Below, piece after piece: positions 1 to 5,942 of a stretch of DNA of 5,942 bases. A program made the translations under genes and the position numbers. The stretch comes from Porticoccaceae bacterium (lineage in GTDB: Bacteria > Pseudomonadota > Gammaproteobacteria > Pseudomonadales > Porticoccaceae), in assembly GCA_002591625.1 (NCBI GenBank), contig PCDB01000007.1:52685-58626 (forward strand). Direction: 5' to 3'. The notes under the pieces are model-generated. The model was not told where the DNA came from and ran no database searches. It saw only the letters and a list, made by a program, of their open reading frames with translations. Numbering within the stretch: the first letter of the stretch is position 1; every line of letters begins with the position of its first letter.

Positions 1-97
1 AGGCAACCGATTGGCAGTCGCATCAATTATGACAGTAGGATTTTTTGCCAAGTAAAAAGTTTTAGATTTCTCACTTTTCCCTGATTATTTAAGTAAC

Positions 98-697
98 ATG
101 TTTCGAAATCATGCTCAAAAAAATGACACTACTGATGAACAATTGATAGCAATCGCTAAAAAAGGCGACCGAAATGCCTTTGAGCTCCTTGTTATAAAAT
201 ATCAATTTCGGGTCAGAGCGGTTGTCTCAAAGTTTTTAAGGGATAGTAATGATGTCGATGACGTCACTCAGGACACGTTTGTGGCAGCCTATCGAGCGCT
301 CGAGAACTTTCGAGGCGGCTCCCAGTTTTACACCTGGTTGTATCGAATCGCTGTAAATACCGCTAAGAATCATGCTTTATCGAGTGCCCGCCGCGCGCCA
401 ACCTTAGATGTTGAGGTTGAACTGGCCGAAACAGGCCATGGAAATCAGAAATTGCACGAGATAGAAAACCCCGAAACACGATTATTTTGTCAACAGTTGG
501 CAGCCATAATACGAAAAATTATTGATGACTTGCCTGAAGACATGCGAACAGCCGTATCACTGAGAGAATATGGGGATCTTAGTTATGAAGAAATTGCAGA
601 AATCATGGGTTGTCCGACGGGAACCATTCGATCGCGGTTATATCGAGCTCGAGAGGCAATCGACAAAAAGGTTCAACAATTTCTAGACGGAAATTAG
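98..697 (+). CDS. rpoE: RNA polymerase sigma factor RpoE (AlgU/AlgT), ECF family
   Basis: Extracytoplasmic-function sigma factor that directs RNA polymerase to envelope-stress promoters; it is normally held inactive by the anti-sigma factor encoded next. At 199 residues it is slightly longer than E. coli RpoE (191) or AlgU (193), because of an N-terminal extension of about 8 residues. Sigma region 2 spans about residues 25-93: DVDDVTQDTFVAAYRAL at 52-68 is region 2.2, and FRGGSQFYTWLYRIAVNTAK at 71-90 covers regions 2.3/2.4, almost identical to RpoE/AlgU. Region 4 spans about 138-192: LPEDMRTAVSLRE, then the helix-turn-helix LSYEEIAEIMGCPTGTIRSR at 161-180. The ATG at 98 has no clear Shine-Dalgarno site (only a weak AAG upstream), but no better ATG exists before the conserved domain. 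The 97 bases upstream show no convincing sigma-E promoter; they hold a 6-bp inverted repeat, TTGGCA (11-16) and TGCCAA (46-51), of unknown meaning. Family assignment is very secure. Confidence 0.97.
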   Translation: MFRNHAQKNDTTDEQLIAIAKKGDRNAFELLVIKYQFRVRAVVSKFLRDSNDVDDVTQDTFVAAYRALENFRGGSQFYTWLYRIAVNTAKNHALSSARRAPTLDVEVELAETGHGNQKLHEIENPETRLFCQQLAAIIRKIIDDLPEDMRTAVSLREYGDLSYEEIAEIMGCPTGTIRSRLYRAREAIDKKVQQFLDGN

Positions 698-705
698 TTA
701 CTTAT

Positions 706-733
706 GGAACAAATCTGAAATAGAATTGTCATA
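706..733 (+). promoter_or_regulatory. candidate sigma-E-type promoter ahead of rseA
   Basis: GGAACAA (706-712) is followed by exactly 16 bases and then TCATA (729-733). The known RpoE/AlgU consensus is GGAACTT, a 16-base spacer and TCTGA/TCTAA. The -35 box matches 5 of 7 positions and the -10 box about 3 of 5. If real, it would let the sigma factor boost its own anti-sigma factor separately from rpoE. The match is imperfect and only positional, so this is inference. Confidence 0.28.
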
Positions 734-774
734 CATGAGGTGTTCGCGCAATTAAAACCAATTGGGGTGGCTGT

Positions 775-1407
775 ATGCCTGGAGTAAGGGGTGAACTGAA
801 GGAGTCGCTATCAGCACTTATGGATGGTGAATCCAATGAGTTAGAGAAACGCAAAATTTTGGCCGCGCTTTCCACATCTGAGCGAGAAGATCTGTTGAAG
901 ATCTGGAACCGATATCAGATTTCCTCATCAATAATTAGAGGTGAAAATCTGCTTGCAGACACTGATTACAGAAATGATATATCTAGCAGTATTAGTGGCT
1001 GGTCTTTTGATAATCCAAAACCATTATATGCCTCGCAAGATATTTTCAAACAATTTGGAGTGGCCGCTTCTGTTGCTGTAATTACTATTCTTCTGGTACA
1101 GAAATTTAACGGGGCATCAGTGGAAGGGAACCTTAATGCTTTACCAGCTCAGCAACTGCAAGTTAATTCTCAAAAGGAACATTCGATTCGACATCCTGCT
1201 GGATTCAAACCCACTATTGACGTTCAGACTGTAAGCGCTGAAATTCCAAGAGTGAAAGCTACTGGGCGTAACAAAAGTGGAGATAGAGGACCAAAGGGAG
1301 AAGTAATTGATTCCCATAAAACAAATAATGGTTTGAATGAGACGAAAAACATAGAAGAAAAAGATGGTACTCATCCCATGGATAAGTCCTATGATGAAGG
1401 CGGCTAA
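775..1407 (+). CDS. rseA: anti-sigma-E factor RseA (MucA family)
   Basis: Single-pass inner-membrane protein whose cytoplasmic N-terminus binds RpoE; staged proteolysis releases the sigma factor under envelope stress. The N-terminal domain (about residues 7-60) has the family pattern: ELKESLSALMDGESNELE, then a Trp-x-Arg-Tyr (44-47) and SSIIRGE (51-57). A hydrophobic segment at about 94-109 (FGVAASVAVITILLVQ) is the membrane anchor. The remaining ~100 residues would be periplasmic. They are rich in Lys, Glu, Gly, Asn and Asp, and lack the LPYVR/GY-like C-terminal pattern I associate with RseA/MucA proteins. A Val-Ser pair at 153-154 loosely recalls the DegS cut site of E. coli RseA. Length (210) is near the usual 194-216. 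The start ATG follows a GGGGTGG purine-rich stretch at 764-770. The gene lies 77 bases after rpoE, and its 3' end overlaps the remnant rseB start by 17 bases. The family call is firm from the N-terminal domain and position; the state of the periplasmic part is uncertain. Confidence 0.88.
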   Translation: MPGVRGELKESLSALMDGESNELEKRKILAALSTSEREDLLKIWNRYQISSSIIRGENLLADTDYRNDISSSISGWSFDNPKPLYASQDIFKQFGVAASVAVITILLVQKFNGASVEGNLNALPAQQLQVNSQKEHSIRHPAGFKPTIDVQTVSAEIPRVKATGRNKSGDRGPKGEVIDSHKTNNGLNETKNIEEKDGTHPMDKSYDEGG

Positions 1408-1590
1408 CTCGGGCTCGATTATTGCTCATCCTGTTAAGATAAATCTGCTAATTACTTTCGATTTTACCTTTGATTTGGATTGGAGTCAGGAAGAATCCCT
1501 CCTAGGAAAGCTTGCCAATAGACCGACCCGCTTGGAACCTTTTTAGACTTTCATTGGCGCATCGGGTTCGGAGTGTTTCTAATTAGAAAA
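1391..1590 (+). pseudogene. rseB: decayed 5' fragment of rseB (mucB)
   Basis: RseB is normally a ~320-residue periplasmic protein that binds the RseA periplasmic domain and shields it from proteolysis. Its gene usually starts at the end of rseA. Here an ATG at 1391 (or 1394) overlaps the rseA stop, and the frame runs 51 codons to a TAG at 1544-1546. It reads MMKAANSG, then a hydrophobic stretch resembling a signal peptide but broken by three Asp residues (ITFDFTFDLDWSQE), each GAT one change from an Ala codon, then SLLGKLANRPTRLEPF. Reading through the TAG in the same frame gives TFIGASGSECF, a TAA at 1580-1582, and LEK. This lines up without gaps with the RseB N-terminal pattern as I recall it: (W)L..(L/M)A...L....GTF(V/I)Y..G. 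Nothing recognisable of the other ~260 residues follows in this frame. There is no clear ribosome-binding site. The alignment is from memory; a short unrelated frame is the alternative. Confidence 0.55.
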
Positions 1591-1796
1591 GTTAACTTTG
1601 GTTGCTCGACAAAGCGAGTTTTCTTGGGCGAAAACGCAGTTTTGGTTGGAGGTCATAGAATTGGCTGATTTGTTCCCCCACCAAACCGAAATCAGAGGAA
1701 GGAGCGTACAAACGAAGCGTCAGTTTAACTGACGCCACTGCCATGCCAGCGGACAACCGCTTTCGTATGGACGCTAGCGGCTTTGGCTTAAAAACA
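1591..1796. repeat. palindrome-rich non-coding insert, possible dispersed repeat
   Basis: This stretch holds no credible gene. Its 200-odd bases contain an unusual density of inverted repeats: GTTTTC/GAAAAC (1618-1623 and 1630-1635), CTGATTT/AAATCAG (1665-1671 and 1689-1695), a 19-base near-perfect palindrome (1717-1735), AGCGG/CCGCT (1748-1752 and 1757-1761) and the perfect palindrome CGCTAGCG (1772-1779). TTTGGTTG occurs twice (1597-1604 and 1641-1648). The segment begins where the rseB-like reading frame fades. A reverse-strand frame stays open through most of it (1592-1846, TTG start), as often happens in structured repeats, but it resembles no protein family I know and has no good ribosome-binding site. 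I infer a small repeat or mobile-element remnant. Its boundaries are approximate, and I see no clear terminal inverted repeats or target-site duplication. Confidence 0.4.
1712..1766. other. potential three-way junction fold / cruciform
   Basis: ACGAA (1712-1716) can pair with TTCGT (1762-1766). Directly inside this outer stem is the palindrome GCGTCAGTT-T-AACTGACGC (1717-1735), which as a hairpin gives at least 7 bp with a 5-base loop. The 14-base hairpin AGCGG-ACAA-CCGCT (1748-1761) abuts the other side of the outer stem. A 12-base linker (1736-1747) joins the two hairpins. The pairing can be read directly and would form in either strand. No U-tract follows, so it is not an ordinary intrinsic terminator. 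Whether it has a function in RNA or DNA is unknown. Confidence 0.45.
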
Positions 1797-1840
1797 ATGA
1801 TGACTGTCGTCAAGCTAGTCGAGATATGATCTGGAAATTG

Positions 1841-1870
1841 TTTCAAGTCCCCAAACCGGTAATGTAAAAT
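1841..1870 (+). promoter_or_regulatory. weak candidate sigma-70 promoter for mucD
   Basis: TAAAAT (1865-1870) matches 5 of 6 positions of the -10 consensus, and TTTCAA (1841-1846) lies 18 bases upstream as a poor -35 box (3 of 6). Transcription would begin near 1877, just before the Shine-Dalgarno site at 1882. If used, it would supply mucD with rpoE-independent expression across the rseB lesion. The evidence is motif similarity only. Confidence 0.25.
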
Positions 1871-1881
1871 GTGACCAGACC

Positions 1882-1889
1882 AGAGGAGG
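1882..1889 (+). promoter_or_regulatory. Shine-Dalgarno site fixing the mucD start
   Basis: AGAGGAGG is a near-ideal Shine-Dalgarno sequence ending 8 bases before the ATG at 1898. It decides between that ATG and an in-frame GTG at 1871, which lies upstream of this site and would add nine residues (MTRPEEVVF) that spoil the signal peptide. Confidence 0.85.
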
Positions 1890-1897
1890 TTGTTTTC

Positions 1898-3274
1898 ATG
1901 TCCTACAGATTTTATTCGGCCATGTTAGTTTGTTTGATACCGTTAATAGCCGATGCCCGTTTGCCTGATTTTACAGACCTAGTAGAGGAAGCCTCTTCGG
2001 CTGTTGTGAAGATAAACGTAAGTTTCAAAGAGCAAGACAGGCAGGGATTACCTTCATATCGTGGACAACTTCCAGACATATTTAGAGAGTTGTTGGAGCA
2101 ACAGCGTCGGAGTCAGCAAGATCGTCCTCAGCGGTATTCGATGGGATCTGGTTTTGTTATTTCTGAGGATGGATTTATATTGACGAACCACCATGTGGTG
2201 AATTCCGCCGACGAAATTAGAGTAACTTTTGCCGATAGACAAGAATACGCTGCTTCTATTGTAGGCACTGATCGTCGCTCGGATTTGGCGTTGCTGAAAA
2301 TTGAAGCTGAAAATCTTCCGGTCTTGACATTAGCAGATGACGATGATTTGCGTGTGGGCGAATGGGTACTGGCCATCGGGTCGCCTTTCGGCTTAGATTA
2401 TTCGGTGGCGGCAGGCATCGTGAGTGCCATAGGACGTAGTATTCCGACCGAGCGGAATGAGACCTATGTTCCCTTCATTCAGACCGATGTTGCTATAAAT
2501 CCCGGCAATTCAGGCGGCCCCTTATTCGATCTCGAGGGCCGAGTGGTTGGTATCAACTCGCAAATATATTCCAGGACAGGTGGGTCGATTGGCTTGTCGT
2601 TTGCTATCCCTTCTAGTGTGGCTTTGAATGTCGTGGAGCAATTAAAAAATAATGGAAGGGTTGATAGGGGATGGCTAGGCGTTGCTATTCAAGACTTAAA
2701 TCAGCAATTAGCTCAGGCGCTCAAGCTCAGTAAAGCGCGAGGAGCGCTGATTAGTGCAGTAGAAAATGGTAGTCCCGCTGATGAAGGTGGAATAATACCG
2801 GGCGATGTAATCATTAATTTCAATGGAAAAACGATCATTGATTCAGGCGATCTCCCTCCAGCTGTTGGCGGTGTCAAACCAGGGGAAAGCGTGCCAGTAA
2901 AGATTTTTAGGGATGGATCACAAAAAACCTTGACCGTCACTGTTTCTGCGTTAGCAGATTCTGGGGGGACGCGATCACGGCAAGATGGTGGCGATCGATT
3001 GGGTCTTGTGGTTAGAGATACAAATGATGGGGCAAATCAAGACCCAATGCAGCAGGACGGTGCTGCCATAAGTCAAGTCTCTCCGGGATCTGCAGCTGAA
3101 AAAGCTGGCCTGGTTCGTGGTGATATAATCGTTCAATTGGGACGTGTTCGCATTAGAGACGCTAGTGAATATCAAAGAGTGGTAAGAAAACTACCAGAGA
3201 ACGTCCCCATACCGTTAAGATTTTTCAGGCAAGGTCGAGCGATCTTTAGAACGATCCAAATTTCTGGGAAATAA
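1898..3274 (+). CDS. mucD: periplasmic serine protease/chaperone, DegP/HtrA family (MucD type)
   Basis: Periplasmic protease that degrades or refolds damaged envelope proteins; in Pseudomonas, MucD also restrains the AlgU response. Counting from the ATG at 1898 (458 residues), residues 1-20 form a signal peptide (MSYRFYSAMLVCLIPLIADA, cleavage probably after ADA). The trypsin-like domain has the full triad: His99 in TNHHVVN, Asp129 in RRSDLALL and Ser205 in NPGNSGGPLF. The oxyanion and LA-loop context looks intact, for example GSPFGLDYSVAAGIVSAIGR. PDZ1 follows from about 260 (RGWLGVAIQDLNQ) to about 350, and PDZ2 from about 368 (LGLVV) to the end, with SPGSAAEKAGLVRGDIIVQL in its core. Length fits MucD (474) and DegP proteins. 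The start is chosen for its Shine-Dalgarno site at 1882-1889; an in-frame GTG at 1871 is less likely. It sits where rseB/mucB would normally precede it, and lepA follows after 111 bases. DegQ/DegP-type naming is an equally valid family label; mucD is chosen from context. Confidence 0.94.
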   Translation: MSYRFYSAMLVCLIPLIADARLPDFTDLVEEASSAVVKINVSFKEQDRQGLPSYRGQLPDIFRELLEQQRRSQQDRPQRYSMGSGFVISEDGFILTNHHVVNSADEIRVTFADRQEYAASIVGTDRRSDLALLKIEAENLPVLTLADDDDLRVGEWVLAIGSPFGLDYSVAAGIVSAIGRSIPTERNETYVPFIQTDVAINPGNSGGPLFDLEGRVVGINSQIYSRTGGSIGLSFAIPSSVALNVVEQLKNNGRVDRGWLGVAIQDLNQQLAQALKLSKARGALISAVENGSPADEGGIIPGDVIINFNGKTIIDSGDLPPAVGGVKPGESVPVKIFRDGSQKTLTVTVSALADSGGTRSRQDGGDRLGLVVRDTNDGANQDPMQQDGAAISQVSPGSAAEKAGLVRGDIIVQLGRVRIRDASEYQRVVRKLPENVPIPLRFFRQGRAIFRTIQISGK

Positions 3275-3335
3275 TCTTTGGGAATTATCGGCGTCACTTT
3301 AGGGGCGTTTCTGCCCTCGCGTCATGGAGTTGAGA

Positions 3336-3361
3336 ACCGGAATAAGATAGAATCCTCCGGT
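3336..3361 (+). other. small inverted repeat in the lepA leader
   Basis: ACCGGA (3336-3341) and TCCGGT (3356-3361) are perfect 6-bp inverted arms around a 14-base loop, ending 24 bases before the lepA start. A second small hairpin, GGGC-GTTTCT-GCCC, lies at 3303-3316. Neither is followed by a U-tract, so the mucD-lepA gap shows no obvious intrinsic terminator. Function is unknown and chance is possible. Confidence 0.25.
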
Positions 3362-3385
3362 GATTTTGCAGAGGTTTGAAAGTCT

Positions 3386-5179
3386 GTGTCCCATCTGGAA
3401 TACATCCGTAATTTTTCTATTATTGCCCACATAGATCATGGCAAGTCCACCTTAGCTGATCGTTTCATTCAAATCTGCGGAGGTTTGACAGAGCGCGAGA
3501 TGAGCACACAAGTGCTTGACTCGATGGATATTGAGCGGGAACGCGGTATTACCATCAAAGCGCAGAGTGTCACTCTCCAATATGCAGCAAGGGATGGAAA
3601 AAGATATCAACTTAATCTGATAGACACTCCAGGGCATGTTGATTTTTCTTATGAAGTCTCCCGCTCATTAGCTGCCTGTGAGGGTGCTTTGTTAGTCATT
3701 GATGCAGCACAGGGAGTAGAAGCACAATCAGTAGCTAACTGTTATAAAGCGATCAATCAGGGGCTCGAAGTATTGCCTGTGCTGAACAAGATAGATCTGC
3801 CACAAGCGGATCCTGAAAAAGTCGCTGATGAGGTAGAGGATATAATCGGAATCTCGGCAGAGGATGCTGTCTTATGTAGCGCCAAAACCGGATTCGGTAT
3901 TGAAGAGATTCTCGAACAAATTGTGAATAAGGTGCCAGCACCAACAGGATCGATTGACTCTCCATTGCAGGCACTTATCATTGATTCGTGGTTTGATAAT
4001 TATTTGGGAGTGATTTCACTAGTGCGCGTTGTTCACGGCGCACTCCGAGTAAAAGATAAAATTATTGCAAAGTCGATTGGGAAGGCGCATAGCGTTGATG
4101 CGCTGGGTGTTTATACTCCCAAAAGTCTGGACACAGGCATACTCAAAGCAGGCGAGGTTGGATATGTGATCTCCGGAATAAAGGATATAAAAGGAGCACC
4201 AGTGGGGGATACCTTCATCCATTCAAGTAATATTGATGTGCCCGCTTTGCCCGATTTTCAGAGGATCAAGCCGCAAGTATATGCTGGAATGTTTCCAGTA
4301 AATTCTGACGATTTCGAACTTTTTCGTGAGGCACTTGGTAAATTAGCGGTAAATGATGCTTCCCTGGTCTATGAACCCGAGAGCTCGGATGCACTAGGTT
4401 TTGGATTTCGATGTGGTTTCTTGGGAATGCTGCATATGGAAATTATCCAGGAGCGTTTGGAGCGAGAACATGATTTGGATTTGATCACCACTTCACCCAC
4501 GGTTGTTTATGAGGTGATAACGTCGCAGGGAGATTCAAAACATATTTCAAATCCCTCTCAACTTCCAGATATTGGGCAGGTGGCCGAATTGCTTGAGCCC
4601 ATCTGTGAAGCCAATATTTTGGTACCTAAAGAATATGTGGGTAACGTGCTTGCCCTTTGCACTGAAAAACGAGGGGTGCAGAAGGACATGCAATTTGTCG
4701 GCGGACAGGTTTCAATAGTATACGAAATGCCGATGGCGGAAGTTGTGATGGACTTTTTTGATCGTTTAAAATCTGTGAGTCGCGGTTTTGCATCACTTGA
4801 CTATGGGTTTGCCCATTTTCAAGTTGCGCCTCTTGTAAAACTTGATGTCCTCATCAATGGCGAGAGAGTGGATGCGCTTGCAGCAATCGTTCATCGAGGA
4901 GAATCTGTAAAAAGAGGTCGCGAGTTGTCCGAAAAGCTCAAGGAATTGATACCCCGCCAGATGTTTGATGTGGCAATTCAAGCTGCTGTGGGAGGAAATA
5001 TTATAGCTCGGACTACCGTCAAGGCTTTGCGGAAAAATGTCACAGCCAAATGTTATGGTGGAGATATCACTCGAAAAAAGAAACTGCTAGAGAAACAGAA
5101 GGCAGGTAAACGTCGAATGAAACAAGTAGGAAGCGTAGAAATTCCTCAGGCAGCATTTTTAGCAGTTCTACAAACGTAA
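3386..5179 (+). CDS. lepA: elongation factor 4 (LepA), ribosome-associated GTPase
   Basis: Translational GTPase that binds the ribosome and affects translation initiation, elongation and ribosome assembly, especially under ionic stress. The 597-residue product is collinear with E. coli LepA (599). The GTPase domain carries the P-loop AHIDHGKST (14-22), switch I ending [11 protein letters not shown] (53-63), DTPGH (80-84, His84 being the catalytic His), NKID (134-137) and SAK (165-167). Domain II follows ([15 protein letters not shown]), then an EF-G III-like domain ([20 protein letters not shown]), an EF-G V-like domain ([18 protein letters not shown]) and the LepA-specific C-terminal domain with [20 protein letters not shown] and [20 protein letters not shown]. 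The protein ends shortly after FLAVLQT, a few residues earlier than in E. coli. The start is GTG (residues [10 protein letters not shown]), with GAGG at 3371-3374 as a rather distant Shine-Dalgarno site; the N-terminus matches the Pseudomonas style. lepB follows after 37 bases, the usual lepA-lepB pairing. Confidence 0.98.
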   Translation: MSHLEYIRNFSIIAHIDHGKSTLADRFIQICGGLTEREMSTQVLDSMDIERERGITIKAQSVTLQYAARDGKRYQLNLIDTPGHVDFSYEVSRSLAACEGALLVIDAAQGVEAQSVANCYKAINQGLEVLPVLNKIDLPQADPEKVADEVEDIIGISAEDAVLCSAKTGFGIEEILEQIVNKVPAPTGSIDSPLQALIIDSWFDNYLGVISLVRVVHGALRVKDKIIAKSIGKAHSVDALGVYTPKSLDTGILKAGEVGYVISGIKDIKGAPVGDTFIHSSNIDVPALPDFQRIKPQVYAGMFPVNSDDFELFREALGKLAVNDASLVYEPESSDALGFGFRCGFLGMLHMEIIQERLEREHDLDLITTSPTVVYEVITSQGDSKHISNPSQLPDIGQVAELLEPICEANILVPKEYVGNVLALCTEKRGVQKDMQFVGGQVSIVYEMPMAEVVMDFFDRLKSVSRGFASLDYGFAHFQVAPLVKLDVLINGERVDALAAIVHRGESVKRGRELSEKLKELIPRQMFDVAIQAAVGGNIIARTTVKALRKNVTAKCYGGDITRKKKLLEKQKAGKRRMKQVGSVEIPQAAFLAVLQT

Positions 5180-5216
5180 TGCGTAACCATACTGAACTTA
5201 AAAAGAAAAGGTGACC

Positions 5217-5942
5217 ATGAACTTCAACTTTGAGCTGATACTAACATCAATTTTTATTTTTTCTTTCTTGTGCTGGTTGGCTAATCGTTTTATTTTTGAA
5301 CACAAAGATGGCCCGATCGAGTTCATAGCGTCTTTGGCCTCAGTTCTCGGGATTGTTTTGATACTTAGGTCTTTTATTTTTGAACCTTTTCAAATTCCAT
5401 CGAAATCTATGGTCCCCACATTGAAAGTGGGTGATTTCATATTGGTTAATAAATGGACTTACGGGTTAAGACTGCCGGTGTTACGTTATAAATTTTTTGA
5501 AATTGGAAATCCACATCGTGGTGATGTTGTGGTCTTTTTTCCTCCTCATGAGGATCGGTATTTTATAAAACGTCTGGTAGGGTTGCCGGGAGATGAGATT
5601 CGTTTAGTTTCTGGTGTCTTATATGTTAATGGTGAAAAAGTTAGGCAACTTGCCCTAGATATCGAGGCGGAGGATTCGCACTCAGTAGTTATGAATGAAT
5701 TTCTCAATGTTTCTGCTCATACAATCCATAAAAGGTTAGTTCCGACTCAATTAAGCCTAAATTATACTTCAGTGGTGCCCGAAGGACATTATTTCATGAT
5801 GGGAGACAATCGTGATAATTCCAGTGATAGCAGGGTTTGGGGGCCGGTTCCAGCTCAAAGAATTGTCGGGAAAGCGTTTGCCCGTTGGATGTTCTGGGAC
5901 GAGTTTCTTAGTATGCCCAATTTTTCCAGAGCAGGTTGGATA
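5217..5942 (+). CDS. lepB: signal peptidase I (LepB), stop codon beyond window
   Basis: Inner-membrane serine/lysine protease that removes signal peptides from exported proteins. 242 codons are present and the frame is open to the last base, so the stop lies outside. The final residues (MPNFSRAGWI) resemble the normal LepB C-terminus, so very little is missing. Two membrane segments are visible at about residues 6-22 (ELILTSIFIFSFLCWLA) and 36-54 (FIASLASVLGIVLILRSFI). The catalytic domain has Ser64 in QIPSKSMVPTL (box B), Lys118 in YFIKRLVGLPGD (box D) and the GDNRDNSSDSR motif at 196-206 (box E). It is shorter than E. coli LepB (324) and nearer the ~284-residue Pseudomonas type, mostly from a smaller middle insertion. 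AAAAGGTGA at 5206-5214 lies just ahead of the ATG as a Shine-Dalgarno site. It is probably co-transcribed with lepA. Confidence 0.97.
   Translation, partial: MNFNFELILTSIFIFSFLCWLANRFIFEHKDGPIEFIASLASVLGIVLILRSFIFEPFQIPSKSMVPTLKVGDFILVNKWTYGLRLPVLRYKFFEIGNPHRGDVVVFFPPHEDRYFIKRLVGLPGDEIRLVSGVLYVNGEKVRQLALDIEAEDSHSVVMNEFLNVSAHTIHKRLVPTQLSLNYTSVVPEGHYFMMGDNRDNSSDSRVWGPVPAQRIVGKAFARWMFWDEFLSMPNFSRAGWI

Noticed and set aside
1..51. Start of a divergent gene (such as nadB, often next to algU) on the - strand, and a TTGGCA -35 box for rpoE
   Set aside because: A reverse ATG at 21-23 gives only seven codons before the window edge with no NadB resemblance; the best -10 candidate for TTGGCA has poor spacing (19) and poor sequence.
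1141..1374. Reverse-strand open frame opposite rseA
   Set aside because: It is a shadow of the low-complexity rseA 3' half, with no ribosome-binding site or family resemblance.
1364..1546. 60-codon frame taken as an independent small gene starting at 1364
   Set aside because: Its first nine codons lie inside rseA in another frame and have no ribosome-binding site; it is better read as the rseB remnant starting at 1391/1394.
1592..1846. 84-codon reverse-strand open frame across the insert
   Set aside because: It uses a TTG start, has only a weak GGGGAC upstream, matches no family I recognise and coincides with palindrome-rich sequence; treated as a by-product of the repeat.
2128..2376. Reverse-strand open frames opposite mucD (also 2054-2242, 2713-2940, 2975-3175)
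   Set aside because: They lie wholly opposite a strongly conserved protease and show no domain pattern.
3303..3316. Possible intrinsic terminator after mucD (GGGC-GTTTCT-GCCC)
   Set aside because: The stem is only 4 bp and no T-run follows.
3753..3981. Reverse-strand open frames opposite lepA (also 3452-3637, 4019-4222, 4793-4981)
   Set aside because: They are antisense shadows of a highly conserved gene; no independent coding signal.

Overview
The window carries the extracytoplasmic stress (sigma-E / AlgU) locus of a gammaproteobacterium, followed by two housekeeping genes. In order, all on the + strand: rpoE/algU (sigma factor), rseA/mucA (membrane anti-sigma factor), a decayed rseB/mucB position, a degP-family protease of the mucD type, lepA (EF4 GTPase) and lepB (signal peptidase I, running to the window edge). 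The order sigma - anti-sigma - (rseB) - mucD - lepA - lepB resembles Pseudomonas and related marine gammaproteobacteria more than E. coli, where degP lies elsewhere. The moderate, AT-leaning composition argues against a high-GC pseudomonad. I cannot name the genus from sequence alone.

Bases 1-97 hold the rpoE leader and no recognisable gene. Bases 98-1407 encode the sigma factor and its anti-sigma factor. The 77-base gap between them contains a plausible but imperfect sigma-E-type promoter. An rseB gene would be expected immediately after rseA. Instead there is a short degraded reading frame (about 1391-1590). It overlaps the rseA stop and resembles an RseB N-terminus, with a signal-peptide-like stretch interrupted by Asp residues and an L....TFI....GSE block broken by stop codons.

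About 200 bases of palindrome-rich, apparently non-coding DNA follow (about 1591-1796). These include a 19-base near-perfect palindrome nested in a possible three-way junction. This segment looks like a small dispersed repeat, or the remnant of one, that has replaced most of rseB. A candidate promoter and a strong Shine-Dalgarno site then precede mucD.

Functionally, RpoE drives the envelope-stress response and RseA holds it at the inner membrane. MucD/DegP degrades or refolds misfolded periplasmic proteins and in Pseudomonas damps the response. RseB normally protects RseA from proteolysis and senses lipopolysaccharide or lipoprotein signals, and it appears to be lost here. LepA and LepB are translation and secretion housekeeping genes, conserved neighbours of each other. 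The main point of interest is the apparent erosion of rseB, together with an RseA periplasmic tail that lacks the C-terminal pattern I would expect. I see no evidence for a wholly new system.
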